The notes: generated by a model from the letters alone, not told the origin. A stretch of DNA of 64,000 nucleotides from SW4 sp042466115 (GCF_042466115.1 NZ_JAXHBQ010000001.1:2914001-2978000), one strand, 5' to 3'; positions 33,223-42,922 are shown, counted from the stretch's first letter. Numbers and translations are program-made.

Positions 33223-35402
33223 TTGCCGGTTGGATCATCCTCGGTATGGGTCAGCTTGGGCACATCTGACGCACCTGCCGATCCGCGCCCCGAAAGTGAA
33301 GGGTTCTCCATAAAGAACCGGTGGCAGTTGAACGCGAAGGTGCCATCGGGGATGTCTTCGCGCGCAAATACCCCGTCCGGCCCCATCACCCAGCTTTGCG
33401 CCACGTCATGCAGGTTCGCGGCCATGATCTGGCTGACGATCTGCGCCTTGACGGTGTTGTTGGTCGCCTCGACCAGCGTTTCGACACGGCGGTTCAGGTT
33501 GCGGCCCATCCAGTCGGCAGAGCTGATGAAAACACGCGCCTTTTTATGCGGCAGGCCATGGCCATTGCCGAAACAGACGATGCGGCTGTGTTCCAGAAAC
33601 CGCCCGACAATGGATTTCACGCGGATGTTGTCCGACAGCCCTTTGATGCCGGGGCGCAGGCCACAAATGCCGCGGATCACAAGGCTGATTTTCACGCCGG
33701 CCTGACTGGCCGCATATAGCGCATCAATCACGTCTTCCTCGATCAGGGAATTCATCTTGGCCCAGATTTCGGCAGGCTTGCCGTTCTTCGCATGCTCTGC
33801 CTCGGCGGCAATCATTTCCAGCAGGCGGGGTTTCAGGGTCAGCGGTGAAATCGCAAGGTTTTCAAGGGTTTCGGGCTGTGCATAGCCCGACAGGTAGTTA
33901 AATACCTTGGTCGCGTCACGCCCCAGCGCGGCATCGCAGGTAAACAGCGACAGATCGGTATAAACCTGTGCCGTGATCGGGTGGTAGTTGCCGGTGCCGT
34001 AGTGCGTGTAAGTGACCAGCTTGTCGCCCTCGCGGCGCACGACGGTGCTGATTTTCGCGTGGGTTTTGTAGTTGATAAAGCCGTAAACCACATGCGCGCC
34101 CGCACGTTCCAGACGGCGGGACTGGCGGATATTGGCAGCTTCGTCAAAGCGCGCCTTGAGTTCAACCAAAGCGGTGACGGATTTGCCGTCTTCGGCGGCT
34201 TCGCACAGCGCCTCGACGATGGGCGAGCGTTTGGATGTGCGATAAAGCGTCTGTTTAATTGCCACCACATCAGGGTCGCGCGCGGCCTGCGCCAGAAACC
34301 GCACGACCATGTCAAAGGTTTCATAGGGGTGGTGCAGCAGCATGTCCTTTTGGCGGATTGCCGCGAACATGTCGCCCTCGTGGTCGAGCACCCGTTCGGG
34401 CACGCGCGGGCTGAAGGATGGCCACAACAGATCGGGGCGATCTTCCAGCACCAGTTCGGACAGGTCGGACGCGCCGATCAACCCGTCGACCTCAACGACC
34501 TCGTCCTCGGTCACGTGAAGCTCGGCCATGATCATCTTTTTCAGGGCAGGCGGGGCATCGACCGACATTTTCATGCGCACCACTTCGCCGCGCCGGCGCC
34601 GTTTCAGTGCCGTCTCAAATTCGCGCACAAGGTCTTCGGCCTCGTCCTCAAGCTCAAGATCGCTGTCGCGCAGGATGCGGAATGCACAGTGGCCCTTGAC
34701 CTTGTAGCCCGGAAACAGGCTGCCCAGATGTTCCAGCAACAGTTCTTCCAATGGCAGGAACCGGTGATCGCCTTCGTTGGGCAATGCAATGAACCGGTCG
34801 ATCTGGTGTGGCACGGGCAGCATGGCGCGCAGCGGGCGTTTGTCGGTCGTGCGTTCCAGTTGCAGGGCCAGCGCGAACCCTTCGTTCGGCAGGAACGGAA
34901 ACGGATGTGCCGGGTCGATGGCCAGCGGTGACAGCACCGGAAACACCTGATCCAGAAACACATCCTCGAGATAGGATTTGTCATCTTTGGTGAGGGCCGC
35001 GCGGGTCAGGATTGAAATGCCGGCCTGTTCCATTTCCGCGGTCAGGGCGCGGAACACGGTTTGCTGGCGCGCCATCAGGCTGCGCGCGTTGGTGTCAATC
35101 AGCGCCAGCTGTTCGACGGGGCTTAGCCCGTCAATGGATGGGGTGAGGTTTCCCGCATGGGCCAGTTCCCGCAGGCCCGCTACGCGCACGGTGTAAAATT
35201 CATCCAGATTGGTGGCTGAAATCGACAGGAACCGCAGCCGTTCCAACAGTGGCACGCGCGGATTTTCCGCTTCTTCCAGCACCCGCCAGTTGAAGCCCAG
35301 CCAGCTAAGTTCGCGGTTCACGAACCGCGCCGGACCGGACAGATCACCGTCAAGTGCAACCGGATCGGGAAAGGGGGCGTCAAGGAAATCGGCGTGTGTC
35401 AT
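33219..35402 (-). CDS. ppk: Polyphosphate kinase 1
   Basis: Makes polyphosphate from ATP at the membrane. 727 residues. Amino-terminal domains show FVNRELSWLGFNWRVLEEAENPRVPLLERLRFLSI. The two phospholipase-D-like catalytic domains include NYKTHAKISTVVRRE, where His-448 is the autophosphorylated residue by motif, and a carboxy-terminal FISSADWMGRNLNRRVETLVE. ATG 35402 gives MTHADFLDAPFPDP; upstream in-frame sequence (to 35549) is shadow of hdaA. It is followed by ppx in the same operon. Confidence 0.96.
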   Translation of the reverse strand: MTHADFLDAPFPDPVALDGDLSGPARFVNRELSWLGFNWRVLEEAENPRVPLLERLRFLSISATNLDEFYTVRVAGLRELAHAGNLTPSIDGLSPVEQLALIDTNARSLMARQQTVFRALTAEMEQAGISILTRAALTKDDKSYLEDVFLDQVFPVLSPLAIDPAHPFPFLPNEGFALALQLERTTDKRPLRAMLPVPHQIDRFIALPNEGDHRFLPLEELLLEHLGSLFPGYKVKGHCAFRILRDSDLELEDEAEDLVREFETALKRRRRGEVVRMKMSVDAPPALKKMIMAELHVTEDEVVEVDGLIGASDLSELVLEDRPDLLWPSFSPRVPERVLDHEGDMFAAIRQKDMLLHHPYETFDMVVRFLAQAARDPDVVAIKQTLYRTSKRSPIVEALCEAAEDGKSVTALVELKARFDEAANIRQSRRLERAGAHVVYGFINYKTHAKISTVVRREGDKLVTYTHYGTGNYHPITAQVYTDLSLFTCDAALGRDATKVFNYLSGYAQPETLENLAISPLTLKPRLLEMIAAEAEHAKNGKPAEIWAKMNSLIEEDVIDALYAASQAGVKISLVIRGICGLRPGIKGLSDNIRVKSIVGRFLEHSRIVCFGNGHGLPHKKARVFISSADWMGRNLNRRVETLVEATNNTVKAQIVSQIMAANLHDVAQSWVMGPDGVFAREDIPDGTFAFNCHRFFMENPSLSGRGSAGASDVPKLTHTEDDPTGN

Positions 35403-35443
35403 CGGGGGCTTATGGCGCAATACTGTAACGGGAAGGTAACGTG

Positions 35444-36121
35444 TTATCGCCCGTCCGCGCCCAGTTTGTCCAGTACGACCCTTGCCAATGGCACAGTGAT
35501 CGACCGTTGTTCTGCCATTGCCGCATGGTCCAGTTCGGCGACGACCCATGCGACCGCCTCAAACGAACGGGGCATGTTGCGCAACAGGTAGTTGAACGCA
35601 CGCAGGTCGGGCGACAACTGGCGATCCTGAAACTGCTTCATCAGGACGGCCCCCAGCAGCGTATCGTCGGGATCGCCGATGCGGATCACGCTTGTGCCCT
35701 GCATCCGGCTGGCCAGATCAGGCAATGCGATGTTCCAGCGGGTCGGGGCGCTAGCAGCACTCACCAACAGCCGCCCACCGGTTGCGCGCAGGTGGTTATG
35801 GGCGTGAAACAGCCATTCTTCGCCTGCATGGGGCAGGGTTTCGACATCCTCGACGACCAGACAGGGGGCTTCGGGCGGCGCAAGCGTTGCATCGCCCAAG
35901 TCGCGCGCTGCGATGATCTGCGCCCCTGACAGATGCTGGAACACGCGGGCAAGGTGGCTTTTGCCCGACCCTTGTGGCCCGATCAGCGCCAGTTTGCCAT
36001 CGGGCCAGTTTTCCCAATCGCTGACCATGGCATAGGCTGCCGCATTTGCGTCCGAGACAAAGAAATCATCCGGTTCCAGCGCCACACGGGTGGGCCAGTC
36101 AAAGGAAAGCTGCTGTGCCAT
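35444..36121 (-). CDS. hdaA: DnaA-related regulatory inactivator HdaA
   Basis: DnaA-homologous AAA+ protein of 225 residues that, with the sliding clamp, promotes hydrolysis of DnaA-ATP and so limits initiation. The amino end AQQLSFDW looks like a clamp-binding motif (residues 2-9). Walker A is GPQGSGKSH (48-56), Walker B-like CLVVEDVE. It lacks the DNA-binding domain IV of DnaA. It lies directly behind the AI-2E permease gene and 41 bases before ppk on the same strand, an order I recall from many alphaproteobacteria. Confidence 0.9.
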   Translation of the reverse strand: MAQQLSFDWPTRVALEPDDFFVSDANAAAYAMVSDWENWPDGKLALIGPQGSGKSHLARVFQHLSGAQIIAARDLGDATLAPPEAPCLVVEDVETLPHAGEEWLFHAHNHLRATGGRLLVSAASAPTRWNIALPDLASRMQGTSVIRIGDPDDTLLGAVLMKQFQDRQLSPDLRAFNYLLRNMPRSFEAVAWVVAELDHAAMAEQRSITVPLARVVLDKLGADGR

Positions 36122-37183
36122 TCAGTCTTTGTCCGACAGGCCCTTGTAAAGGCGCCCCTTCTTGTATTCGGCGATACCGAAACGGGCGATCACACCCAGC
36201 ATTGCCGCCACCGGCACGGCGACAAGCATGCCCACAAAGCCGAACAGCGACCCGAATACAGATAGCGCAAAGATCAGCCAGACCGGATGCAAGCCGACAC
36301 TGTTTCCCACAAGTTTCGGCGTCAGGATGTTCCCCTCAAGGAACTGACCGAACCCGAATATGCCTGCCACGGCGGCAATCCAGGCCCATTCCCCCCAGAA
36401 CTGGAACAGCGCCAAACCGATGGCCAGAATACCGCCGACAAGCGCGCCAACGTATGGGATAAAGGTGATCAATCCGGCGACAAATCCAACTACCAACCCG
36501 AAATTCAGGCCCACCAGCATCAGCGAAACGGCATAGTAACTGCCAAGGATCAGGCAAACAGTGCCTTGGCCGCGAATGAAAGACGCCAGTGTGCGGTCAA
36601 TCTGGCTGGCGATGTCGCGCACTACAGGGGCGTGATCACGCGGCAGCAATTCATCGACCTTGGCGACCATATTGTCCCAGTCCAGCAACAGATAGAACGT
36701 CACAACCGGCACGACGACAATCAGCACCAGCACATTGACCAGCGACAGCGCAGAATTGACCACCGAGTTGACCAGATCGCCGCCCTTGGACTGGATCGTT
36801 TCTCCGATCGACACCAGTTGCTGGCGGATCGTGCTGTCCGCATCCATCAACTGCGGAAATTTTTCGGTGAGCCAGCTTTGCAGGTTTGTGAACAGGTCAG
36901 GTGCGGTGTTGATCAATTGTCCGGTCTGCTGGATCAGCGTTGGAATGATCAGCAAGATCGCAACCACAAAAATCAGGATTGCAACCAGCGTGATCGTCAC
37001 TGTCGCCATGATCCGGCTCAGGCCCCATTTCTCAAGTCGATCGGCAATCGGATCAAGGCAATAGGCGACGGCACCACCAAGTATGAAAGGCAAGATCACA
37101 TCACCCAGATACCAAAGAACCACAAGGAAAACCGCTGTGGCGATGCTCCAGTATTTGACTTGCTGTTGAACCGGAAATGCCAT
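36122..37183 (-). CDS. AI-2E/PerM family permease
   Basis: 353-residue inner-membrane protein with about eight helices in the usual AI-2E family arrangement: two amino-terminal helices, a long amphipathic periplasmic or cytosolic segment (PTLIQQTGQLINTAPDLFTNLQSWLTEKF), then SFIRGQGTVCLILGSYYAVSLMLVGLNFGLVVGFVAGLITFIPYVGALVGG, the family signature region, and GNILTPKLVGNSVGLHPVWLIFAL. Substrate unknown; relatives exchange Na+/H+ or signal molecules. It abuts hdaA with no gap (stop TGA at 36122-36124, hdaA start 36121). Confidence 0.9.
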   Translation of the reverse strand: MAFPVQQQVKYWSIATAVFLVVLWYLGDVILPFILGGAVAYCLDPIADRLEKWGLSRIMATVTITLVAILIFVVAILLIIPTLIQQTGQLINTAPDLFTNLQSWLTEKFPQLMDADSTIRQQLVSIGETIQSKGGDLVNSVVNSALSLVNVLVLIVVVPVVTFYLLLDWDNMVAKVDELLPRDHAPVVRDIASQIDRTLASFIRGQGTVCLILGSYYAVSLMLVGLNFGLVVGFVAGLITFIPYVGALVGGILAIGLALFQFWGEWAWIAAVAGIFGFGQFLEGNILTPKLVGNSVGLHPVWLIFALSVFGSLFGFVGMLVAVPVAAMLGVIARFGIAEYKKGRLYKGLSDKD

Positions 37184-37242
37184 TTTGCCCCCGCGCGCTT
37201 ATACCTGCCCTAAATGGGCGATGCGCAGGCAGGATGCAAGAA

Positions 37243-37268
37243 AAAGGCCCCGACGCGGCGGGGCCTTT
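37243..37268 (-). terminator. Rho-independent terminator after the fasciclin gene
   Basis: AAAGGCCCC (37243-37251) pairs perfectly with GGGGCCTTT (37260-37268) around an 8-base loop. On the minus strand the stem is followed by a T-rich TTTTTCTTG tract, 19 bases after the fasciclin stop. Confidence 0.85.
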
Positions 37269-37286
37269 CCTGTTCAGATCGCGATC

Positions 37287-37802
37287 TTAGTGACAGGCAG
37301 GGCGTGTGCCGGGCAGCAACACTTTGTCGATCACATGGATCACCCCGTTTTCGGCAACGATGTCGGCGATGATCACATTGGCCATTTCGCCCGTGCCGTC
37401 AGCGATTGTCACGCCGCCCGCACCAGCGGTGATGCACAGGCGCTCGCTGTCCAGAACCGGCTTGAAGTAGTTGGACCCGCTGGGAATATCCGCTGCGCGC
37501 AGCAGGCGGTCATCCACGTGGTAAAGCAGCACATTGGTCAGCTGGCCCTTGTTTTCTTCCATCAGCAGGGTCTCGACTGTGCCTTCCGGCAGTGCGGCAA
37601 AGGCATCATTCACAGGCGCGTAAACGGTGAACGGGCCAGGCCCCTGCAGCGTTTCGACCAGACCGGCGGCGGTAACAGCGGCGACCAGCGTGCTGAACCG
37701 TTCGTCCGCCACAGCGATGTCAACGATCGTGTCGGCGGTGGCAGCACTTGCAACGGTTGTGCCCAGCACAGCGGCGGCGGTGAGTTTTGCAAAGATATTC
37801 AT
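37287..37802 (-). CDS. Secreted fasciclin-domain protein
   Basis: 171 residues: signal peptide (MNIFAKLTAAAVLGTTVASAATA) followed by one FAS1 domain (about 25-165). FAS1 motifs are present: RFSTLVAAVTAAGLVETLQGPGPFTVYAPVNDAFAALPEGTVE, the H-box-like YHVDDRLL, and a carboxy-terminal NGVIHVIDKVLLPG. Such single-domain proteins mediate adhesion or matrix contact in the periplasm or outside the cell. It has its own terminator and probably its own promoter in 37803-37867. Confidence 0.93.
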   Translation of the reverse strand: MNIFAKLTAAAVLGTTVASAATADTIVDIAVADERFSTLVAAVTAAGLVETLQGPGPFTVYAPVNDAFAALPEGTVETLLMEENKGQLTNVLLYHVDDRLLRAADIPSGSNYFKPVLDSERLCITAGAGGVTIADGTGEMANVIIADIVAENGVIHVIDKVLLPGTRPACH

Positions 37803-38008
37803 GTGTCCATCCCAATTTTTGGTTCATGCGAAATTGCATATGAAAAGGTTACGGGGGGTCAGCCCGCGTGGTTCACATCCCTCGCGCAGCTGTCATATGG
37901 TTGAAATCTTTGATCCAAGGCGCGTTTTGGCACGTTATGCGCGCTTGCACCGCGCGCGGGCGATCCGTAAACCTGTCGCGAAACCGTAGTCCAAAAGGGT
38001 CCACCCCC

Positions 38009-39409
38009 ATGCGCATGAGCCGCTATTTTCTTCCCGTTCTCAAAGAAACGCCGCGCGAGGCGCAGATCGTCAGTCACCGCCTTATGTTGCAGGCGGGCAT
38101 GATCAAACAGGCCAGCGCGGGCATCTATTCGTGGCTGCCACTGGGCTATAAGATTCTGAAAAAGATCGAAAATATCGTGCATCAGGAACAGGCGCGCGCG
38201 GGCCATCTGGCAATGCTGATGCCGACGATCCAATCGGCGGACCTGTGGCGTGAAAGTGGCCGCTATGATGCTTACGGTGACGAAATGCTGCGTATCAAGG
38301 ACCGCGGTGGCCGCGACATGCTGTTTACGCCCACGGCCGAAGAACTGGTGACGGATATTTTCCGCGCCAATGTGTCGTCTTACAAAGACCTGCCGCTGAC
38401 CATGTATCAGATCCAGTGGAAATTCCGCGACGAGGTCCGCCCGCGCTTTGGCGTGATGCGGGGCCGCGAATTCCTGATGAAGGACGGCTATAACTTTGAT
38501 CTGACCAAAGAGGACGCGCTGCACGCCTACAACCGCCACCTGGTCAGCTACCTGCGCACCTACAAACGCATGGGTCTCAAGGCGATCCCGATGCGTGCGG
38601 ATTCCGGCCCGATTGGTGGCGAGGATACGCACGAATTTCTGGTGCTTGCCGAAACGGGCGAAAGCGAGGTGTTTTATGACAGCGCCGTCACTGACCTGAC
38701 TTTCGGCGACCGCGAGATTGATTATGACGACAAGGCCGCCTGCGCCGCCGTAATGGAGGAATTCACCACTAAATACGCGCGCACAGACGAAACCCACGAT
38801 GAAGCGCTGTTCAACGCCATCCCCGAAGAACGCCGCAAAACCGCGCGCGGCATCGAAGTCGGGCAGATTTTCTATTTCGGCACGAAATACTCGGATGCCT
38901 TGGGCGCGCTTGTCGATAACGGCGAGGGTGAAAAAGTCGCGGTGCATATGGGCAGCCACGGTATCGGCGTGTCCCGTCTGCTGGGCGCGATCATCGAGGC
39001 AAGCCACGACGAAAACGGCATCATCTGGCCCGAAGGCGTGACCCCGTTCCATGTGGGTATCCTGAACATGCGGTCCGGTGACGCGGCAGCCGATGCGGCC
39101 TGCGAAGACCTTTACCGCGAAATTGGAGCACTTGGCCTTGAACCACTTTATGACGACCGCGACGAACGTGCCGGCGCAAAATTCGGCACGATGGACCTGA
39201 TCGGCCTGCCATGGCGGATTACGGTCGGGCCACGCGGGCTGAAGAACGGCGTTGTTGAAGTGACCTGCCGCCGCACCGGCACATCCGAAGAAATGACGCC
39301 AAAACAGGCCGTCACGAAAATCGCTAAGATTTTCGCCCCGCATGTGCCCGTCAAAGGCCACGCCGATGTTGAACCCATGGCAAACCGGTCGTTCCACACA
39401 TGGATGTAA
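38009..39409 (+). CDS. proS: Prolyl-tRNA synthetase (short alphaproteobacterial type)
   Basis: Charges tRNA-Pro. 466 residues; class II motifs: motif 1 region YSWLPLGYKILKKIENIVHQE, motif 2 KFRDEVRPRFGVMRGREFLMKDGY, motif 3 GSHGIGVSRLLGAIIE; then an anticodon-binding domain. The roughly 180-residue INS editing insertion of E. coli ProRS is absent, as usual in alphaproteobacteria. ATG 38009 (MRMSRYFLP) follows AAAAGGG; upstream in-frame residues are not family-like. The stop overlaps the next gene. Confidence 0.95.
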   Translation: MRMSRYFLPVLKETPREAQIVSHRLMLQAGMIKQASAGIYSWLPLGYKILKKIENIVHQEQARAGHLAMLMPTIQSADLWRESGRYDAYGDEMLRIKDRGGRDMLFTPTAEELVTDIFRANVSSYKDLPLTMYQIQWKFRDEVRPRFGVMRGREFLMKDGYNFDLTKEDALHAYNRHLVSYLRTYKRMGLKAIPMRADSGPIGGEDTHEFLVLAETGESEVFYDSAVTDLTFGDREIDYDDKAACAAVMEEFTTKYARTDETHDEALFNAIPEERRKTARGIEVGQIFYFGTKYSDALGALVDNGEGEKVAVHMGSHGIGVSRLLGAIIEASHDENGIIWPEGVTPFHVGILNMRSGDAAADAACEDLYREIGALGLEPLYDDRDERAGAKFGTMDLIGLPWRITVGPRGLKNGVVEVTCRRTGTSEEMTPKQAVTKIAKIFAPHVPVKGHADVEPMANRSFHTWM

Positions 39410-40119
39410 TGCGCGCATTGATCACCTGGGGCGGCTGGGACGGCCATGAACCCGAACAGGTCGCCGCGATTTTCCACGCGATGCTGGAAGGCGTGGGGAT
39501 GGATGTCACCGTCACCGACAGCCTTGAATGCTTCAACGATGCCAAAGGCTTGCGCGACTATGATCTGATCGTGCCGGTCTGGACCATGGCGCAAGCCACC
39601 CGCGAACAGGTCGCCAACGTCAGCGAGGCCGTGGCCCATGGCACGGGCCTTGCGGGATGTCATGGCGGGATGTGCGATGCCTTTCGCGACCAAACCCTGT
39701 GGCAATTCATGACCGGCGCGAACTGGGTCGCGCACCCGGGTGGGGACGGCGTCGATTATCGCGTGAACATCACCGACCCCGATCATGAACTGGTCGCGGG
39801 GATCGCTGATTTCGACGTCAGTTCCGAACAATACTACCTGCACGTGGACCCCGCTAATCACGTGCTGGCCACCACCCGTTTTCCGACTGTCGATTGGTAT
39901 CATTCCCCCAACGGCCCCGTCGATATGCCCGTGGCGTGGACACGGGCCTGGGGGCAGGGACGGGTCTATTACAACGCGCTGGGCCACCACGCCGATGTGA
40001 TCGCAGACGGCCCCGCGTATGAAATGCTGCGTCGCGGTTTGCTCTGGGCGGCGGCAGGCAAGGCAGTGGCTGATCCGGCGGCCCTTACCCCGCTGCAATC
40101 GGCGGGCAACCACTATTGA
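39409..40119 (+). CDS. ThuA-like protein
   Basis: 236 residues with a ThuA/glutamine-amidotransferase-like fold: MRALITWGGWDGHEPEQVAAIFHAMLEG at the amino end, GTGLAGCHGGMCDAF, GANWVAHPGG, and GRVYYNALGHHADV. Relatives are linked with sugar (trehalose-type) catabolism but no sugar genes are near. ATG 39409 shares bases with the proS stop (TAATG); ATG 39400 is an alternative start inside proS. It is coupled downstream to the next gene by TTGA. Confidence 0.85.
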   Translation: MRALITWGGWDGHEPEQVAAIFHAMLEGVGMDVTVTDSLECFNDAKGLRDYDLIVPVWTMAQATREQVANVSEAVAHGTGLAGCHGGMCDAFRDQTLWQFMTGANWVAHPGGDGVDYRVNITDPDHELVAGIADFDVSSEQYYLHVDPANHVLATTRFPTVDWYHSPNGPVDMPVAWTRAWGQGRVYYNALGHHADVIADGPAYEMLRRGLLWAAAGKAVADPAALTPLQSAGNHY

Positions 40120-40898
40120 TTGACGCGGGCGATGATCTGATTGGCTGGATGATCGCCCTGCGCGACGATCCATCAGATTACGCAGGCAAGGGCGGCACCG
40201 CGCGCCTGCACCGTGATCTGACCGCATGGGAAACCGCCCAGCAAACTGCCCCCGTTGAACGCGACAAGGACGGCAACGCTATCCATCCCGCGCGCCACGG
40301 GATGCACTTTGTCCAGCGCGCGCGCGAACATTTCATCGGCTACTACGGGCGTGACCACCGCGGACTGTGGGACGGCGGGGCCGGTTGGGGTGACTGGCTG
40401 GAAGCGATCAGCGATAGCCCCGATGAGGCGCTGGAACGCGTGTTCAAATGGCTTGACCTGTTCATCGAAATCTACGGGCGCCACGCCAAACCTGTCGTGT
40501 TTCATCCGCCAGATACGCGCCCTTTCATCAATATCCGCACCCACTTGCACCCTATGCGCACTGACCCAGCCACACGCCCCGGTGACGGAAGCCTTGCTGC
40601 GTTGCAGGCACATCTGGATGCGCTGATAGCCGATCGCAGCATTCGCGTTGATGAATTCGCTGGGATCATGCAGCGCCACATGATCGAGATGCTGACCTAC
40701 TTGTTCACCACCTCGTTCCTGATTGATGAAACCGCGCGCGCCGCCCCGCCACCGCACGGGGTCGACGCGCTGGCGCAGGCCATTCACCCCGGCGGCGATC
40801 CCTGGCGCACATATTTCCGTGCGGTGGATCGACTCTATGAAAACTTCAAGGGAATGGGGCAGTCCCAAGGCGGCACCCGCTCGCTGATCAAGGGCTAG
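40116..40898 (+). CDS. Uncharacterised soluble protein downstream of ThuA-like gene
   Basis: 260 residues; no domain recognised. No signal peptide or membrane helix. It contains histidine-rich segments (HGMHFVQRAREHFIGYYGRDHRGLWDGGAGWGDW, VVFHPPDTRPFINIRTHLHPMR) and a DERVFKWLDLFIEIYGRH-like helix. The spacing of His and Asp residues could bind metal, but this is a guess. It starts at TTG 40116 overlapping the ThuA stop (TTGA), so it is co-translated with it. Confidence 0.65.
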   Translation: MIDAGDDLIGWMIALRDDPSDYAGKGGTARLHRDLTAWETAQQTAPVERDKDGNAIHPARHGMHFVQRAREHFIGYYGRDHRGLWDGGAGWGDWLEAISDSPDEALERVFKWLDLFIEIYGRHAKPVVFHPPDTRPFINIRTHLHPMRTDPATRPGDGSLAALQAHLDALIADRSIRVDEFAGIMQRHMIEMLTYLFTTSFLIDETARAAPPPHGVDALAQAIHPGGDPWRTYFRAVDRLYENFKGMGQSQGGTRSLIKG

Positions 40899-40959
40899 GG
40901 CGTTGACCTTTGCCCCCGCGCCCCATTAGGTGATCCCCAAAACCACAAAGGTGCAGCAG

Positions 40960-42249
40960 ATGGCAGGCCAGACCGCCCCGTTTTCCCGCTTTGAATGGAT
41001 GATCGCCTGGCGCTATATCCGCGCCAAACGCGCCGAGGGTGGCGTTAGCGTGATGACGTGGATATCGCTGATTGGTATTGCGCTGGCCGTGTTTGCACTG
41101 ATTGCCACGCTGGCGGTGCGCAGCGGCTTTCGCGCTGAATTCGTTGACACAATCGTCGGGGCCAACGCCCATGTGACGGTCTATCCGCGCGGCGAGGTGG
41201 TGCCGAACACCTCGATCATCCTGCGCCAGATCGAAGACTACGCGGCAATGGCCGACCGTATCGAAGCCGTGCCGGATGTTGTGCGCGCCGCCCCCTTGGT
41301 CAAGGCGCAGGTCATGGCCAATGCGGGCCAGTATAACACCGGCGTCGAGGTATATGGAATTTCGGCCCAAGACCTGTCCGGCATCCCCCGCATCGCCGCC
41401 CCCGAAGAAAGCATGGGGCAGATTGAACGCTTTGACGAAGGGATCGCCGTGGGGTCCGGCGTGGCGCGCACACTGGGTATTACCGTGGGCGACCGCATCC
41501 GCGTGATTTCCCCCAATGGCGTGCGCACGGCCATGGGCACCAGCCCCCGCACCGGTGCCTACGAGGTGGTGTATATCTTTACCGCAGGCCGCTATGACAT
41601 TGATAGCACACGTATTTACATGCCTTTCGCCGAGGCGCAGTCGTTCTTTAACAAGGACGGTTTTGCGGATGAAATCGAAGTGATGGTCACGGACCCCGAT
41701 ACTGTCGACGTGCATGTCCCCGCCATCATCGCCGCTGCGGGCGACAGCGCAATCCCCTGGACATGGCAACAATCCAGTGGCAGTTTCCTGCGCGCTTTGG
41801 AGGTCGAGGACAACGTGATGTTCGTGATCCTTTCCATCCTTGTGCTGATCGCGTCGATGAACATCATTTCCGGCCTGATCATGCTGGTAAAAAACAAGGG
41901 GCGCGACATCGGCATCCTGCGCACGATGGGCCTGTCCGAAGGATCGGTGCTGCGTGTCTTTTTCATCTGCGGGGCCAGTATCGGCACAATTGGCACTGTG
42001 ATCGGCGTGATATTCGGCTGTTTGTTTGCGCTGTATATCGACCCGATTTTCAGCTTTGTGAACGCGATGGGGCAGGGCGGTGTCTGGGATCCGTCGATCC
42101 GTGGCATCTATAAACTGCCCGCGAAACTGGAACTGCGCGATGTGCTGTCCGCCGTTGTCCTGTCGCTGTCCCTGTCATGGATCGTGACCCTGTTTCCGGC
42201 CCGCCGCGCTGCGCGCATGAACCCTGTCGAGGCGCTGCGCTATGAGTGA
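40960..42249 (+). CDS. lolC: Lipoprotein-releasing ABC transporter permease LolC/E
   Basis: Inner-membrane permease extracting lipoproteins for transport to the outer membrane. 429 residues with four helices: one amino-terminal (SVMTWISLIGIALAVFALIATLAV), a large periplasmic domain (about 50-280), and three at the carboxy end (MFVILSILVLIASMNIISGLIMLVKNKGRDIGILRTMG, FtsX/MacB-type). ATG 40960 is preferred, with AAAGG upstream; a GTG at 40930 would add ten residues. It overlaps lolD by 8 bases. One LolC/E-type gene is seen, as is common in alphaproteobacteria. Confidence 0.93.
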   Translation: MAGQTAPFSRFEWMIAWRYIRAKRAEGGVSVMTWISLIGIALAVFALIATLAVRSGFRAEFVDTIVGANAHVTVYPRGEVVPNTSIILRQIEDYAAMADRIEAVPDVVRAAPLVKAQVMANAGQYNTGVEVYGISAQDLSGIPRIAAPEESMGQIERFDEGIAVGSGVARTLGITVGDRIRVISPNGVRTAMGTSPRTGAYEVVYIFTAGRYDIDSTRIYMPFAEAQSFFNKDGFADEIEVMVTDPDTVDVHVPAIIAAAGDSAIPWTWQQSSGSFLRALEVEDNVMFVILSILVLIASMNIISGLIMLVKNKGRDIGILRTMGLSEGSVLRVFFICGASIGTIGTVIGVIFGCLFALYIDPIFSFVNAMGQGGVWDPSIRGIYKLPAKLELRDVLSAVVLSLSLSWIVTLFPARRAARMNPVEALRYE

Positions 42250-42922
42250 TCTGATCCTGAATATCCAAGGCGTTACCAAGGCCTATAACCATGGCAAGCC
42301 CAATGCAGTGACCGTATTGCAAGGCGTTGATCTGCAAGTGCAAAAAGGCGAAGTCGTGGCCTTGGTCGCCCCGTCGGGTGCGGGCAAATCCACCCTGCTG
42401 CATATAGCCGGATTGCTGGATACGCCCGATGCGGGGCAGGTCAGTATCAGCGGTGTTGACATGACAAATCTGGGCGATCGCAAGCGCACATCTGCGCGGC
42501 GCAATCAGGTGGGGTTCATCTATCAGTTCCACCATTTGCTGCCGGAATTCAGCGCGCTTGAAAACATCGTGCTGCCGCAACTGGCCAATGGCGTGGCGCA
42601 GGGTGCGGCACAGAACCGCGCGCAGAAATTGCTGGATCAGGTGGGCGTGGGCGCGCGCGCCAGCCATCGCCCCGCCGCCCTGTCGGGGGGCGAACAACAG
42701 CGCGTCGCTTTTTGTCGCGCGCTGGCTAATCAGCCGCGTCTATTGCTGGCTGATGAACCTACCGGCAACCTTGATCCGGGCACGTCCGATGTAGTGTTCG
42801 GCGCACTGATGGACCTCGTGCGCGATACCGGATTGTCGGCGGTGATCGCCACGCACAACCTTGAATTGGCCGCGCGGATGGACCGCACGGTGCGCCTTGA
42901 ACAGGGAAAGATCGTCACATGA
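42242..42922 (+). CDS. lolD: Lipoprotein-releasing ABC transporter ATP-binding protein
   Basis: ATPase partner of LolC, 226 residues. Walker A APSGAGKSTLLH, signature LSGGEQQRVAF, Walker B LLLADEPTGNLD, and H-loop ATHNLELA. The QVGFIYQFHHLLPEFSALENI stretch is the characteristic LolD motif. It overlaps both lolC upstream and the Ldh2 gene downstream (ATGA), so the three are translated as a unit although the third is not part of the Lol machine. Confidence 0.95.
   Translation: MSDLILNIQGVTKAYNHGKPNAVTVLQGVDLQVQKGEVVALVAPSGAGKSTLLHIAGLLDTPDAGQVSISGVDMTNLGDRKRTSARRNQVGFIYQFHHLLPEFSALENIVLPQLANGVAQGAAQNRAQKLLDQVGVGARASHRPAALSGGEQQRVAFCRALANQPRLLLADEPTGNLDPGTSDVVFGALMDLVRDTGLSAVIATHNLELAARMDRTVRLEQGKIVT

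Noticed and set aside
35403..35549. N-terminal extension of ppk
   Set aside because: Overlaps hdaA and is Arg/Gly rich without homology; ATG 35402 fits the family start.
37859..39418. 519-residue minus-strand frame antisense to proS
   Set aside because: It lies fully over a clear prolyl-tRNA synthetase, has no family motif and shows the shadow-frame pattern common in high-GC genes.
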